From contig MNQT01000022.1 in assembly GCA_001915575.1 (NCBI GenBank), positions 156,068-220,067 of the forward strand: a stretch of 64,000 nucleotides of DNA, read 5' to 3'. Shown here piece by piece: positions 33,003-42,204 of this stretch (the first letter of the stretch is position 1; the number at the start of each line of letters is the position of its first letter). The position numbers and the translations under genes are program-made. The DNA comes from Bacteroides sp. CAG:1060_57_27. Its GTDB lineage: Bacteria > Bacteroidota > Bacteroidia > Bacteroidales > UBA932. Under the pieces are notes generated by a model, which was not told the DNA's origin, ran no database searches, and worked only from the letters and a program-made list of their open reading frames with translations.

Positions 33003-34448
33003 ATGAAAAGAGGCAGGATACTGGTGGTAGACGACAACCGGGGCATAAGGAAGGCCCTGGAGATACTGCTGCCTGCCAGTTTTGCCGAGGTGAAGGCCAT
33101 TTCCTCGCCGGTCACGCTGATATCGGAGATGGACTCGTTCCGTCCCGACGCGGTGCTGCTGGACATGAACTTCCATACCGACATCAATACCGGCAATGAA
33201 GGCCTCTACTGGGTGCAGGAACTGCGGAGACGCTATCCGGCCGTGCAGGTCGTGCTGTTCACTGCCTATGCCGACATATCGCTCGCCGTCGAGGGCATGA
33301 AGCGCGGGGCGTTCGACTTCATAGTCAAGCCCTGGGACAACGACAGGCTGATTGCCGTGCTGTCCGCCGCATGCGCCGCTTCGGGAACGCAGCCTGGCCG
33401 TAAAGGTCCAGGAGGAAATGTGCCGCGGGACGGCGGCGCGGATTCCGGCTGGCTTTCTTCTGGGGACGCTTCCGGAAGGGGTACGTCCGCTCAGGATATG
33501 TTCTGGGGCTCGTCGGCTGCGATGCTTGAACTGCGCCGGACTGTGGACAAGATTGCGCCCACCGATGCCAATGTGCTGATTACCGGAGAGAACGGAACGG
33601 GAAAGGAACTGCTCGCAAGGCAGGTGCACGCCCGGAGTTCCCGTAGCGGCGGCCCCCTGGTGTGCGTCGATGTGGGAGCGCTTAGCGAGACGCTTTTCGA
33701 GAGCGAGCTTTTCGGCCATGTCAAGGGTGCGTTCACTGACGCCCGTAGCGACCATGCCGGAAAGTTCTCCCAGGCGGACGGCGGCACGCTGTTCCTCGAC
33801 GAGATAGGGAACATCCCCCTGCACCTCCAGGCAAAGCTGCTTCGCGTTCTGCAGAGCAGGGAAGTGCTGCGCGTAGGTTCGGAAAGACCGGAAAAGGTGG
33901 ATATACGGCTCGTCTGCGCCACCAACATGGACATACCTGCAATGGTACGCGAAGGCCGTTTCAGGGAAGACCTCTACTACCGCATCAATACCGTGCACCT
34001 GCACCTGCCTCCGCTGCGCGAACGCAGGGACGACATAGTCCCGCTGGCAAGGCGCTTCATGCTGTCCTATGCCGCGAGGTACCGCCGCAGCGTCGCGGAA
34101 CTCTCCGACGATGCCTGCCGCCTGCTTCTTTCGCGGCAGTGGCCCGGGAACATCCGCGAACTCCAGAATGCCGTAGAGAAGGCCGTGATAATGTCAGACG
34201 GCGCCGTTCTCTCCGCCCGGGACTTCGGTCCCTCGGACGCCCTATGCTCCTCTCCGTCTTCAGCGGAAGGTGTGCCCGGGCGCGCGGGAACCCTGCATAC
34301 GGGTGCCGTGCGTACCCTCGACGATGCCGAACGAGAGGCTATATGCGATGCCCTGCACCGCTGCGGGGGCAATCTCTCGCTCGTGGCGAGGGAGCTCGGC
34401 ATAAGCCGCCCGACGCTTTACTCCAAACTCCGGAAATACGGACTCTGA
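33003..34448 (+). CDS. Sigma-54-dependent response regulator (NtrC family)
   Basis: I place the start at 33003 (MKRGRILVVDDN). Receiver domain: acidic pair Asp10-Asp11, phosphorylated Asp54 in VLLDMNF, LFTAYAD and the Lys in IVKPWD. A Gly/Ser-rich linker (~residues 125-165) precedes the AAA+ domain with Walker A GENGTGKE, the sigma-54-contacting loop GAFTDA, and Walker B GGTLFLDEIG. A Fis-type helix-turn-helix closes the protein (LARELGISRPTLYSKLRKYG). It should activate RpoN promoters when phosphorylated by the kinase whose gene overlaps it by one base. Control of the upstream exporter is the obvious hypothesis. Confidence 0.92.
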   Translation: MKRGRILVVDDNRGIRKALEILLPASFAEVKAISSPVTLISEMDSFRPDAVLLDMNFHTDINTGNEGLYWVQELRRRYPAVQVVLFTAYADISLAVEGMKRGAFDFIVKPWDNDRLIAVLSAACAASGTQPGRKGPGGNVPRDGGADSGWLSSGDASGRGTSAQDMFWGSSAAMLELRRTVDKIAPTDANVLITGENGTGKELLARQVHARSSRSGGPLVCVDVGALSETLFESELFGHVKGAFTDARSDHAGKFSQADGGTLFLDEIGNIPLHLQAKLLRVLQSREVLRVGSERPEKVDIRLVCATNMDIPAMVREGRFREDLYYRINTVHLHLPPLRERRDDIVPLARRFMLSYAARYRRSVAELSDDACRLLLSRQWPGNIRELQNAVEKAVIMSDGAVLSARDFGPSDALCSSPSSAEGVPGRAGTLHTGAVRTLDDAEREAICDALHRCGGNLSLVARELGISRPTLYSKLRKYGL

Positions 34449-35323
34449 TGCCTGTCTGGATTGTCATAGTCATCGTCCTTGCCGCAGCCGTGCTCGCTTC
34501 GGTCGTGACTGCCGCGGCGGTGCGCAGGCACGACAGGAAGAAGCTGGAATACATGCTCGATGCCTTCGAGGACGGAGAGTACAACTTCCGCTTCGCCTCG
34601 CGCAGCCGCTTCAACCGCACGCTCAACCGCATCAAGCTGATTATGGACAGGCAGAGGCAGCATGGCGAGCAGGAGTCATGGACAAAGCTCATACGGGTGC
34701 TCACGCACGAGATAATGAACACGGTGAGCCCCATAGCCTCGCTCAGCGACATGCTTGGACGCTACGCAGGTTCGGGAGAGTCCGGGCACGGGGCTCAGAT
34801 CAAGGCAGGACTCGAGACCATATCGTCCTCCTCCAAGGATCTGATGAAGTTCGTGGAGTCGTACCGCGAGCTCGCCGGAGTTGCCCGTCCCTTGCGGCGG
34901 GGGCTTTTGGTAGGGGAGCTGGTGCATAAGGTGATGGAGCTTACCGCCGAGCAGTTCAAAGCCTGCGGCGCGTCCTGCACCTATTCCGCTACGGAAGACG
35001 ACCTCCTGATATACGCCGACGAGTCGCAGATAAGCCGCATACTCATCAACCTCATAAAGAACGCTCTCGAGGCCGGGGCGGAGACGGTGGAGATATCCGC
35101 CTGCTCGGATTCTTCCGAAAGGGTAGTCATACGCGTGGCCAACGACGGCGAGCCCATAAGCAAGGAGAGCGCCGGACAGATATTCGTCCCCTTCTTCACG
35201 ACCAAGGACGGCGGCTCCGGTATAGGCCTTAGCCTGTCGAGGCAGATAATGCGGGCGCACAACGGCACCCTCGAACTGAGTCGCAGCGACCGCGAGCGCA
35301 CCGAGTTCACGCTGGTGTTCTGA
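34448..35323 (+). CDS. Sensor histidine kinase
   Basis: A 291-residue kinase. The ATG (34448-34450) overlaps the regulator's TGA by one base, so translation is coupled. One N-terminal membrane helix (VWIVIVIVLAAAVLASVVTAAAV) is followed by a short linker, the dimerisation/phosphoacceptor helix with LTHEIMNTVSPI (His), and an ATPase domain with N box LINLIKNALEAG, FVPFFTTKDGGSGIGLSLS (G boxes). No extracellular sensor domain exists, so it probably senses through the membrane or a partner. A degenerate 44-bp repeat array begins exactly at its stop codon. Confidence 0.92.
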   Translation: MPVWIVIVIVLAAAVLASVVTAAAVRRHDRKKLEYMLDAFEDGEYNFRFASRSRFNRTLNRIKLIMDRQRQHGEQESWTKLIRVLTHEIMNTVSPIASLSDMLGRYAGSGESGHGAQIKAGLETISSSSKDLMKFVESYRELAGVARPLRRGLLVGELVHKVMELTAEQFKACGASCTYSATEDDLLIYADESQISRILINLIKNALEAGAETVEISACSDSSERVVIRVANDGEPISKESAGQIFVPFFTTKDGGSGIGLSLSRQIMRAHNGTLELSRSDRERTEFTLVF

Positions 35324-35496
35324 CGAGTTTGCGCCGGAGCCTAGATGAGTTTCTGCCTGTGACCTGACGAGTTTCTACCGGTGGCTTGGTGAGCTCCTGT
35401 CAATGTCATGACGAGTTCACGCTGGTGTTCTTGATATGCTCCTGCCAGTGACTGACAAGTTCCCGCCGGCTCCCTTGCGAATGCCTGTCCGCATGG
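35321..35496. repeat. Degenerate 44-bp tandem repeat after the kinase gene
   Basis: TGACGAGTT-like words start at 35321, 35365, 35409 and (TGACAAGTT) 35453, an exact 44-base period. A second, shorter TGA-GnnTCC/TTC half-unit lies inside each period (35346, 35390, 35432). Part of the kinase's own 3' end (GAGTTCACGCTGGTGTTCT) is repeated at 35412-35430. No gene is seen here. Confidence 0.7.
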
Positions 35497-35527
35497 GAGT
35501 CGCCAGCCGTATCGGCTGCCCGGCCGC

Positions 35528-35710
35528 GATGTAAAAACCTGGGAACAACGGGTTTTGCAGAAACGGCCTTGCAGGCTACTCAGAGGCACATTTTCCGGAG
35601 CCGCCTGTTCTTAGGTCGCCTCAAAAACACCGACCTGCGAACCTGCGCCAATTGCAAGAAATTAATAGTCAAGTATCTCCAAAAGTGCCTTGTTCCCAGG
35701 TAATTACATC
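35528..35710. repeat. Dispersed repeat, copy 2 (21-bp inverted ends)
   Basis: GATGTAAAAACCTGGGAACAA (in two pieces: GATGTAAAAA and CCTGGGAACAA, 35528-35548) is nearly the reverse complement of the 21 bases at 35690-35710 (19 of 21 match). Inside are AGGTCGCCTCAAAAACA, GACCTGCGAAC and CTGCGCCAATTGCAAG, shared with the locus at 4075-4220. From 35711 to 35876 I see nothing further. Confidence 0.65.
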
Positions 35711-35880
35711 AGCAGAAAACCGGGAGCGTGGCACCTCTCATTCCGGGAAGCGTGGTACCCACCCTATTTCCCGTTCTTGTCAATTATACCAAATATGTTA
35801 GTTGGTTTGCAAGTCCGTATAAAAAAGGAAAGCACCTGTATTTTCGTGCAAGTGCTTGATTTTCAATGTCTTAGATCTTG

Positions 35881-35954
35881 CTCCCCTTCTAGGACTTGAA
35901 CCTAGGACCCCCTGATTAACAGTCAGGTGCTCTAACCAACTGAGCTAAAGAGGA
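35881..35954 (-). tRNA. tRNA-Asn (GTT)
   Basis: A complete 74-nt cloverleaf on the minus strand: acceptor TCCTCTT/AAGGGGA, D-arm AGCTCAGTTGGTTAGAGC, anticodon arm CTGACTGTTAATCAG (anticodon GTT), T-arm CTAGGTTCAAGTCCTAG and discriminator G. CCA is not encoded. Confidence 0.95.
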
Positions 35955-35984
35955 ATATTTGTTCCGAACCTCGGTTCGGGACTG

Positions 35985-36015
35985 CAAATATACTGCAAAA
36001 ACTCAAATGCACAAA
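35985..36015 (-). promoter_or_regulatory. Promoter of tRNA-Asn
   Basis: On the minus strand TTTG (36012-36015), a 19-base spacer and TATATTTG (35985-35992) fit the Bacteroidota consensus fully, ending 30 bases before the tRNA. Confidence 0.75.
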
Positions 36016-36044
36016 ATTTTTTAAGATATTTTGTCCTTTTGTCG

Positions 36045-36052
36045 TATCTTTG
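36045..36052 (+). promoter_or_regulatory. -7 box of the HU-CCDC81-type gene
   Basis: TATCTTTG ends eight bases before the ATG at 36061, so the transcript would be almost leaderless. No TTTG at the proper -33 distance. Confidence 0.5.
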
Positions 36053-36060
36053 TTTCCGCC

Positions 36061-37101
36061 ATGGATGTTGAGCTTCTGTCCAGAATCATACGCGAACTGA
36101 TCATCGACCACGACGAGGTCGCCCTCCCGCAGGTGGGCACTTTCGTCGCAGAGCTGGTTCCCGCCTCTTTCTCCGACAGGGGCTATATGGTCAATCCGCC
36201 CTACAGGCGCCTGTCTTTCGTGCAGCGGCCTGGCTCCGATACCCTGCTCGTGGACTTCTATGCGAAAGCCAACGGTATGGACCTGCGTATGGCGGAGTCA
36301 TATCTGGGCGATTTCCTCTCGGAACTCAGGAAGGTCCTGGAGGAGCGCAAGGTGATAGTCCTTCCCGGTCTCGGCCGTCTCAGGGCCACCAGAGAGAACG
36401 CCCTTTTCTTCGTGCCTGAGGAAGACCTCGACATCTATCCCGACGGATTCGGACTTAAGAGCGTATCGCTCAAGCATATCCCTTCGGAGCAGGAGGCGGT
36501 GGAAATACCCGTTTCCTTTGTGAATGCCGTTGCCGGAACCGGCAGGCATGTCTCCGCGGAACCGGAGTCTGTGGAAGCGCGTCCCGTAAAACCGGAGTCA
36601 GCGGAACTGGAGTCAACGGAACCGGAATCCTCCGAGGCATCTTCCGAGAAGCCTGAGTCCGCGGAGGCCGTTCCGGAGCGCATTGAAGCGTCCTCTCCGG
36701 ACGCGGGGCCTGCGCTTGCTGAAATGGTGCCTGCCGGGCCGCTGCCCGACAAGACGGCCGGCCCTGTATCTGCCGGGTTGCCGTCCGATGCCGATGCCGT
36801 GCAAGCGGCCGAAACGGAAACTGTTGCTGTTGCGGGAGTCGGAACTGAAGCAGCGATCGGAACAGGGACGGAAGCGGAAGCAAAAGCAAAAGCAGAAGCA
36901 GAAGCAGAAGCAGAAGAGCCTGCACAGCCGTCATCCGGAGGCCGTAGGAAGACTCTCAAGGCTGTCCTCATAGCGCTCGGAACATGCGTGGCCGTCGCGG
37001 GACTGCTGCTTGCGGTGTTCCTGATACTGGCCGATGTGGCGCCGGACTTCATCGATTCTATACTCTATACTCCGGAGGAACTCCGGATAATCAACTATTG
37101 A
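36061..37101 (+). CDS. HU-CCDC81-type domain protein with a C-terminal membrane helix
   Basis: The start at 36061 follows a -7 box; the frame is open from 36031. Residues ~1-145 look like the paired bacterial CCDC81/HU-like domains found in Bacteroidales proteins that often carry SPOR domains (MDVELLSRIIRELIIDHDEVALPQVGTF..., then VIVLPGLGRL). A ~150-residue low-complexity Glu/Pro/Ser/Ala region follows, then one membrane helix (VLIALGTCVAVAGLLLAVFLIL) and a short tail. No SPOR domain is present, unlike many relatives. It probably lies at the inner membrane with its HU-like part in the cytosol; function is unknown. Confidence 0.75.
   Translation: MDVELLSRIIRELIIDHDEVALPQVGTFVAELVPASFSDRGYMVNPPYRRLSFVQRPGSDTLLVDFYAKANGMDLRMAESYLGDFLSELRKVLEERKVIVLPGLGRLRATRENALFFVPEEDLDIYPDGFGLKSVSLKHIPSEQEAVEIPVSFVNAVAGTGRHVSAEPESVEARPVKPESAELESTEPESSEASSEKPESAEAVPERIEASSPDAGPALAEMVPAGPLPDKTAGPVSAGLPSDADAVQAAETETVAVAGVGTEAAIGTGTEAEAKAKAEAEAEAEEPAQPSSGGRRKTLKAVLIALGTCVAVAGLLLAVFLILADVAPDFIDSILYTPEELRIINY
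36871..36916 (+). repeat. GAAGCA hexanucleotide repeat inside the coding region
   Basis: Seven or so imperfect GAAGCA/AAAGCA units encode (Glu/Lys-Ala)n. Changes in copy number would stay in frame and only alter linker length. Confidence 0.7.
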
Positions 37102-37103
37102 CC

Positions 37104-37670
37104 ATGGAACTTGTATATCCGGGTGAGATAGCGCCGGTCCTGCGCGGCAGCGATACGGCCTCTGCGAGTGAGATGCTTCCTGTCGTGGACGCCAACGGGG
37201 TGGTCTGCGCGCAGGCGTCGCGCAGGTATTGCCACGGCGGAAACCGTCCCCTGCATCCCGTGGTGCATCTGCACATAGTGAACAGGGACGGCCAGATATA
37301 TCTCCAGCAGCGCAGCGCCGACAAGGACCTGCTTCCGCTCAGGTGGGATACGGCCGTCGGAGGACATGTCAGCTACGGCGAATATATAATAGAGGCTCTC
37401 TACCGGGAGGCATACGAGGAACTGCATTTCAGCGGCTTCAATCCGATAGCCGTCTGCAGCTATGTGTTCGAATCTGATATCGAGAGGGAGCTCGTCAACG
37501 TATTCGCCGCCGTGGGCAACTTCAGTCCCGAGCCGGACGGAGAGGAGGTGATAGCCGGCCGCTACTGGACCCCTGCCGAGATCGGGGAGACCATGGGCAA
37601 GGGCGTGTTCACTCCAAATTTCGAGTCGGAGTACAGGCGCATCGCCGCCGCGCTCCAGGCTCTTCTGTAA
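37104..37670 (+). CDS. Nudix hydrolase (isopentenyl-diphosphate isomerase-like subgroup)
   Basis: A 188-residue Nudix protein; the ATG at 37104 is two bases after the previous stop. The Nudix box is GHVSYGEYIIEALYREAYEEL (metal-binding REAYEEL). The flanking layout (PVVHLHIVNRDGQIYLQQRSADKDLLPLRWDTAVGGHV) resembles the YfcD/IDI-like Nudix group in Bacteroidota. It hydrolyses a nucleoside-diphosphate-linked or similar substrate; which one is not readable here. It precedes the DUF4922-SpoIID gene by 13 bases. Confidence 0.88.
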   Translation: MELVYPGEIAPVLRGSDTASASEMLPVVDANGVVCAQASRRYCHGGNRPLHPVVHLHIVNRDGQIYLQQRSADKDLLPLRWDTAVGGHVSYGEYIIEALYREAYEELHFSGFNPIAVCSYVFESDIERELVNVFAAVGNFSPEPDGEEVIAGRYWTPAEIGETMGKGVFTPNFESEYRRIAAALQALL

Positions 37671-37683
37671 AAACTCCGGACCC

Positions 37684-39768
37684 GTGAAAGAACTGAGGAA
37701 ATTCATAAAGGACCAGCTCTCGGTGTGGCAGCTCGCATCGGCCAACTTCAGGGCGCTCAAGAAGACAAGGCGGCGCGAGCTGACCGTGTGCGGCCTCGGG
37801 TGCACCTTGCAGTTCAACCCGCAGCGGGCTATCTCTTCGACAGCCGACACCTCTCCGGAGGCGATTGCCGCGAGAAAGTGCTTCCTGTGCGAGGAGAACC
37901 GTCCGGCGGAGCAGCGTCACCTGAAGTTCGAGGGCCGTAAGGGCCGGAAATATAACATCCAGGTCAATCCCTATCCTATCTTTCCCGGACACCTCGTCAT
38001 CGCGCGCGACACCCACATGCCTCAGGAGATATGGCACCACATGCCGGACATGCTCGACTTCGCCGCCAGGTACCAGGACTATCTTGTGTTCTACAACGGC
38101 CCTTCCAGCGGGGCGTCGGCGCCGGATCACCTGCATTTCCAGGCCGTGCCCCGGCACAACCTGCCGCTTGAGGAGGCCGTGGACAGCTTCCTCGACAATC
38201 CCGGAAAGCCCCTGACCTCCGTGCGCGATGCCACGCTGTACAGATACGAAAGTTATGTTAACGGTGTCTTCGCCCTGAAGGCTGATACCTCGAAGTCCCT
38301 GACGAAACTTTTCTACAGGCTGCTGGACTGCACAGACAGGCCGTCTGGAGAGGGAGAGCCCAAGTTCAACCTCTACTGCTATGTCAAGGGCGGAGAGTAC
38401 CGCTGTTTCGTGGTGATGCGCTCCGCAAAGCGTTCGCACCATTTCTATTCCGCCTCCTCCGGGGAGCACCTGTCGATAAGCCCCGGTGCCGCCGACATCG
38501 CCGGAGTGTTCGTCGCCCCTTTCAAGGAGGATTTCATGAAGGCCACGCCGCAGCTGCTTTCCGAGATGCTCTCGGAGGTCACGATATCCGACGACGAGCA
38601 GAAGATGATACTCTGGAGGCTGGTGCGTACCCAGAAGACCATAACGGTCGGACTGCTGTCGGCCAGAGAGATATGCTTCGAGGTGATTTCGGACGGAGCC
38701 GGCCCGCAGAAGGTCAGCTGGTGCGACGGGCGCATCGCGTATAACGGGATGCTGTACGACGAGCTCTATTTCGACTCGATGACCCTGTCGACCCTGTTCG
38801 CGGAACCCTCGTTCATACTGCACGACGTCGTGATAGGCGTGGATTTCCACTGGCAGCAGAAACTCACGCTGAAGTATGCTGGTGCCCTGAAGTTCATAGT
38901 CGAGGGCGATATGGTGACGGCGGTGAACTGCGTGGGCGAGGAGGACTACCTGATGAGTGTCATATCGTCCGAGATGCGTTCCTCGGCGTCGCCGGAGCTG
39001 CTCAAGGCCCATGCCGTGATCTCGAGGAGCTGGCTCGAGGCGCGCCTTGCCGACAGAAAGGCCGGAAGGCCATCGCCGCACGGGAGTTTCGATGTCTGCG
39101 CCGACGACCACTGCCAGCGCTACCAGGGACTGACCTTCGCGATAGGCGAGGGCGTGCGCGACGCCATAGACAAGACCTGGGGACAGACCCTGCGCTATCA
39201 CGGGGAGCTGTGCGACGCCCGCTACTCCAAGTGCTGCGGCGGCAGGACCGAACTTTTCAGCACCTGCTGGGAGGATGTGGACTACCCCTATCTGCAGAGC
39301 GTCGAAGACAGCTTCTGCGACTGCGAGAAGTCAGAGGTGCTCTCCACCGTGCTCAACGACTACGACCTCGGGACCGCCGACTTCCATGACTGGACCGAAA
39401 GCTATTCTGAAGATGAACTTTCTGAAATCGTCAGGGAGCGCACAGGTGTGGACTACGGTCGCGTCGTGAACCTCGAGCCGCTCGAGAGGGGGCCTTCGGG
39501 AAGGATAAAGTACCTGCGCATAGAGGGCACCCTGCGCAGCGGAGTCATAGGCAAGGAGCTTGCGATAAGGCGTGCTCTGAGCCGCAGCCATCTCAAGAGT
39601 TCCGACTTCGAGGTAGTCCATGAGGACGGACGCTTCACCCTCAGGGGAAAGGGCTGGGGGCACGGCGTGGGCCTGTGCCAGATAGGCGCGGCGGTTATGG
39701 CGTCGGAAGGCTACAGTTACATTCAGATATTGAAGCACTACTATGTCGGGACTGAGATCGGGCAGTAG
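37684..39768 (+). CDS. DUF4922 (HIT-like) - SpoIID/LytB domain fusion protein
   Basis: A 694-residue two-part protein. The N-terminal ~300 residues are DUF4922, a HIT-superfamily nucleotide-sugar phosphorylase-like fold with CFLCEENRP and the histidine triad-like HLHFQAVPRHN. From ~370 on is a SpoIID/LytB amidase-enhancer or lytic-transglycosylase domain (GEEDYLMSVISSEM, LKAHAVISRSWLEA, CQRYQG, CGGRTE, GKGWGHGVGLCQIGA). This fusion is typical for Bacteroidales; why the two parts are linked is unclear, as SpoIID domains act on cell wall outside the cytosol and no signal peptide is visible. AmpG starts inside its 3' end (26-base overlap). Confidence 0.88.
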   Translation: MKELRKFIKDQLSVWQLASANFRALKKTRRRELTVCGLGCTLQFNPQRAISSTADTSPEAIAARKCFLCEENRPAEQRHLKFEGRKGRKYNIQVNPYPIFPGHLVIARDTHMPQEIWHHMPDMLDFAARYQDYLVFYNGPSSGASAPDHLHFQAVPRHNLPLEEAVDSFLDNPGKPLTSVRDATLYRYESYVNGVFALKADTSKSLTKLFYRLLDCTDRPSGEGEPKFNLYCYVKGGEYRCFVVMRSAKRSHHFYSASSGEHLSISPGAADIAGVFVAPFKEDFMKATPQLLSEMLSEVTISDDEQKMILWRLVRTQKTITVGLLSAREICFEVISDGAGPQKVSWCDGRIAYNGMLYDELYFDSMTLSTLFAEPSFILHDVVIGVDFHWQQKLTLKYAGALKFIVEGDMVTAVNCVGEEDYLMSVISSEMRSSASPELLKAHAVISRSWLEARLADRKAGRPSPHGSFDVCADDHCQRYQGLTFAIGEGVRDAIDKTWGQTLRYHGELCDARYSKCCGGRTELFSTCWEDVDYPYLQSVEDSFCDCEKSEVLSTVLNDYDLGTADFHDWTESYSEDELSEIVRERTGVDYGRVVNLEPLERGPSGRIKYLRIEGTLRSGVIGKELAIRRALSRSHLKSSDFEVVHEDGRFTLRGKGWGHGVGLCQIGAAVMASEGYSYIQILKHYYVGTEIGQ

Positions 39769-40999
39769 GCCCTGGGCCTGGGTGCCTACGCTGTATTTTG
39801 CCGAAGGCATACCGTATTTCATAGTCAACGTTATATCGGTGACCATGTTCAAGCGGCTCGGCATGCCCAACGGAGAGCTGGCGATGTACACCTCTCTGCT
39901 CTACCTGCCGTGGGTAATAAAGCCGCTGTGGAGTCCGCTCGTGGATATCGTGCGTTCCAAGCGCTGGTGGATACTGTCCATGCAGGTTCTGATGACCGTC
40001 GGATTCGGCCTGCTCGCGCTGTCGGTCAGCCCCGACGTGTTCGGAGTGTCGCTGCTGGTGTTCTATCTGATAGCGTTCGCGTCATCCACTCACGACATCG
40101 CCGCCGACGGCTTCTACATGTTGGCGCTCGACGAGAAACGGCAGTCGCTGTTCGTCGGCATCAGGAGCACGTTCTACAGGATATCCTCGGTGTTCGGGCA
40201 GGGCGTCATAGTCGTGCTCGCGGGCGTGCTGGAGCTGCGTCTCGGCGATATTCCCCTTGCCTGGAAGCTGACGCTGCTCGCATGCTGCGTGCTGTTCGGA
40301 CTGCTTGCCGCCTGGCATTTCGTGTCGCTGCCGGTCTGCGAAACTCCGTCTTCCGCCGCCAGAGGCTCCTTAAGGAATTTCGTCTCGGAGTTCGGCAGGG
40401 CATGGACGAGTTTCTTCAGGAAGCCGGGAGTGTGGCTCGCGATAACTTTCATGCTGCTCTACCGTCTCCCCGAGGCGTTCTCGGTGAAGATGCTCACGCC
40501 GTTCCTGCTCGATCCTCCCGAGGCCGGGGGACTCGGCATGAGCACGGCCGAGTCGGGACTGGTGTACGGTACCGTCGGCGTCATAGCCCTTACCGTCGGA
40601 GGCATACTGGGTGGCATCTATGCCGCCGCGAAGGGTCTGAAGAAGTCCCTGTGGCCGATGTCGCTCTCGCTTGCGCTTCCCTGCGCGGTGTATCTTTTTA
40701 TGGCGGCCGCCCTTCCGGAACAGAAATGGATTGTGTATCTTTGCGTAGCATTCGACCAGTTCGGCTACGGCTTCGGGTTCACCGCATACATGCTGTATAT
40801 GATGCGTTTCTCCGAAGGCGAGTTCAAGACCTCGCACTACGCGATCTGCACGGCTTTCATGGCGCTGTCGATGATGATTCCGGGACTGTTCTCCGGCTGG
40901 CTGCAGGAAATGCTCGGATATGTGGGATTTTTCATAATGGTGATGATATGCTGTCTGGCTACAGTCTTCGTAACTTACTTTGTGCGGCGGCGCTGCTGA
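39743..40999 (+). CDS. AmpG-like muropeptide MFS transporter
   Basis: A 418-residue major-facilitator protein with about 12 membrane helices. The N-terminus WVPTLYFAEGIPYFIVNVISV and LYLPWVIKPLWSPLVD match AmpG permeases, which import anhydro-muropeptides from the periplasm for recycling. It overlaps the SpoIID fusion gene upstream and the NamZ gene downstream (52 bases), so the three are one translationally coupled cell-wall unit. Confidence 0.88.
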   Translation: MSGLRSGSRPWAWVPTLYFAEGIPYFIVNVISVTMFKRLGMPNGELAMYTSLLYLPWVIKPLWSPLVDIVRSKRWWILSMQVLMTVGFGLLALSVSPDVFGVSLLVFYLIAFASSTHDIAADGFYMLALDEKRQSLFVGIRSTFYRISSVFGQGVIVVLAGVLELRLGDIPLAWKLTLLACCVLFGLLAAWHFVSLPVCETPSSAARGSLRNFVSEFGRAWTSFFRKPGVWLAITFMLLYRLPEAFSVKMLTPFLLDPPEAGGLGMSTAESGLVYGTVGVIALTVGGILGGIYAAAKGLKKSLWPMSLSLALPCAVYLFMAAALPEQKWIVYLCVAFDQFGYGFGFTAYMLYMMRFSEGEFKTSHYAICTAFMALSMMIPGLFSGWLQEMLGYVGFFIMVMICCLATVFVTYFVRRRC

Positions 41000-42204
41000 T
41001 TTCCGCCGTCATGGGCGCCCAGGTCAAACCCGGCGTAGAGGTTCTCCGCGACAACGGCTTCCGCGGCCTCGAGGGCAAGAGGGTCGGGCTCGTTACCAAC
41101 CCTTCCGGGGTCGACAGGGAGCTGCGTTCCACGATAGACATACTCTATGAGGCTCCCGGAGTGGAACTGGTCGCGCTGTATGCCCCCGAACACGGGGTCA
41201 GGGGCGATGTATATGCCGGGGAGACGGTCGAGTCCGGCGTGGACGACAGGACTGGACTTCCGGTATATTCCCTCTACGGGGCGACCCGCCAGCCGACCCG
41301 CGAGATGCTCGAGGGCGTGGACATCATGATCTACGATATCCAGGATGTGGGCAGCCGCTCGTATACCTTCATCTCGACTCTCGGCCTGGTGATGCGCACC
41401 TGTGCGGAAATGGACATACCGCTCATGGTGCTCGACCGTCCCAATCCCCTCGGAGGGGAGAAGGTGGAGGGACCGCTCGTGCGCGACGGGTTCCATTCGT
41501 TCGTCAGCCAGTACAAGATTCCCTATGTGTACGGCCTCACGGTAGGCGAGCTCGCGATGCTCATCAACGAGGAAGGCCTGAACTGCGGGCAGGACGGCCG
41601 GCAGGAGCCCCTGCATTGCGACCTCATGGTGATTCCCATGGAAGGCTGGACCAGGGACATGCTCTTCTGGCAGACGGGACTGCCCTGGGTGAGCCCCTCT
41701 CCCAACATACCCTATCCCGAGAGCGCGGTATGCTACCCTTCTGCCGGACTGATAGGGGAGATGTACAACTACCTCAACATAGGCATAGGATATACGCTGC
41801 CGTTCGCGACATTCGCCGAGCAGTGGGTCGATGCGGACGAACTCAAGGAGAAGCTCGATAGCTACGGCATACCCGGGGTCGCATGGAGGACGATACACTA
41901 CAAGCCTATCTCCGGGCGTCTCGCCGGCAAGCTCGTGCACGGAGTGCAGTACTATTATACGGATTTCGACGCGGCGACCATAACGCTCACCCAGTTCTAT
42001 GTGATGCAGGCAGTGTGGGAGCTTTACGGCAGGAACCCTTTCGAGACCTCGCAGGAGCGGATACCCATGTTCAACAAGGTGTGCGGCTCGGACTATGTGT
42101 CGGAGGTGTTCGGCAAGAGCCTTAAGGTAGACGACATCATCGACTATTGGAATGCCGATGCCGCGGCGTTCAAGCGCCTGAGCTCGATCTACTATCTGTA
42201 TTAG
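40948..42204 (+). CDS. Exo-beta-N-acetylmuramidase, NamZ/DUF1343 family
   Basis: The start at 40948 (MLSGYSLRNLLCAAALLISAVMG) gives a signal peptide and lies inside the end of ampG. The ~395-residue mature protein shows the DUF1343 blocks GKRVGLVTNPSG, LYAPEHGVRG, YDIQDVGSRSYTF, VLDRPNPLGG, and GLPWVSPSPNIPYPE. NamZ enzymes (GH171) release MurNAc from the ends of peptidoglycan fragments in the periplasm. This fits the neighbours AmpG and MurI. Its 3' end overlaps the convergent murI by 35 bases. Confidence 0.9.
   Translation: MLSGYSLRNLLCAAALLISAVMGAQVKPGVEVLRDNGFRGLEGKRVGLVTNPSGVDRELRSTIDILYEAPGVELVALYAPEHGVRGDVYAGETVESGVDDRTGLPVYSLYGATRQPTREMLEGVDIMIYDIQDVGSRSYTFISTLGLVMRTCAEMDIPLMVLDRPNPLGGEKVEGPLVRDGFHSFVSQYKIPYVYGLTVGELAMLINEEGLNCGQDGRQEPLHCDLMVIPMEGWTRDMLFWQTGLPWVSPSPNIPYPESAVCYPSAGLIGEMYNYLNIGIGYTLPFATFAEQWVDADELKEKLDSYGIPGVAWRTIHYKPISGRLAGKLVHGVQYYYTDFDAATITLTQFYVMQAVWELYGRNPFETSQERIPMFNKVCGSDYVSEVFGKSLKVDDIIDYWNADAAAFKRLSSIYYLY

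Noticed and set aside
39910-40947. In-frame upstream extension of the NamZ gene
   Set aside because: The extension is antisense-free but overlaps ampG in another frame, with no NamZ similarity; the signal peptide at 40948 marks the real start.
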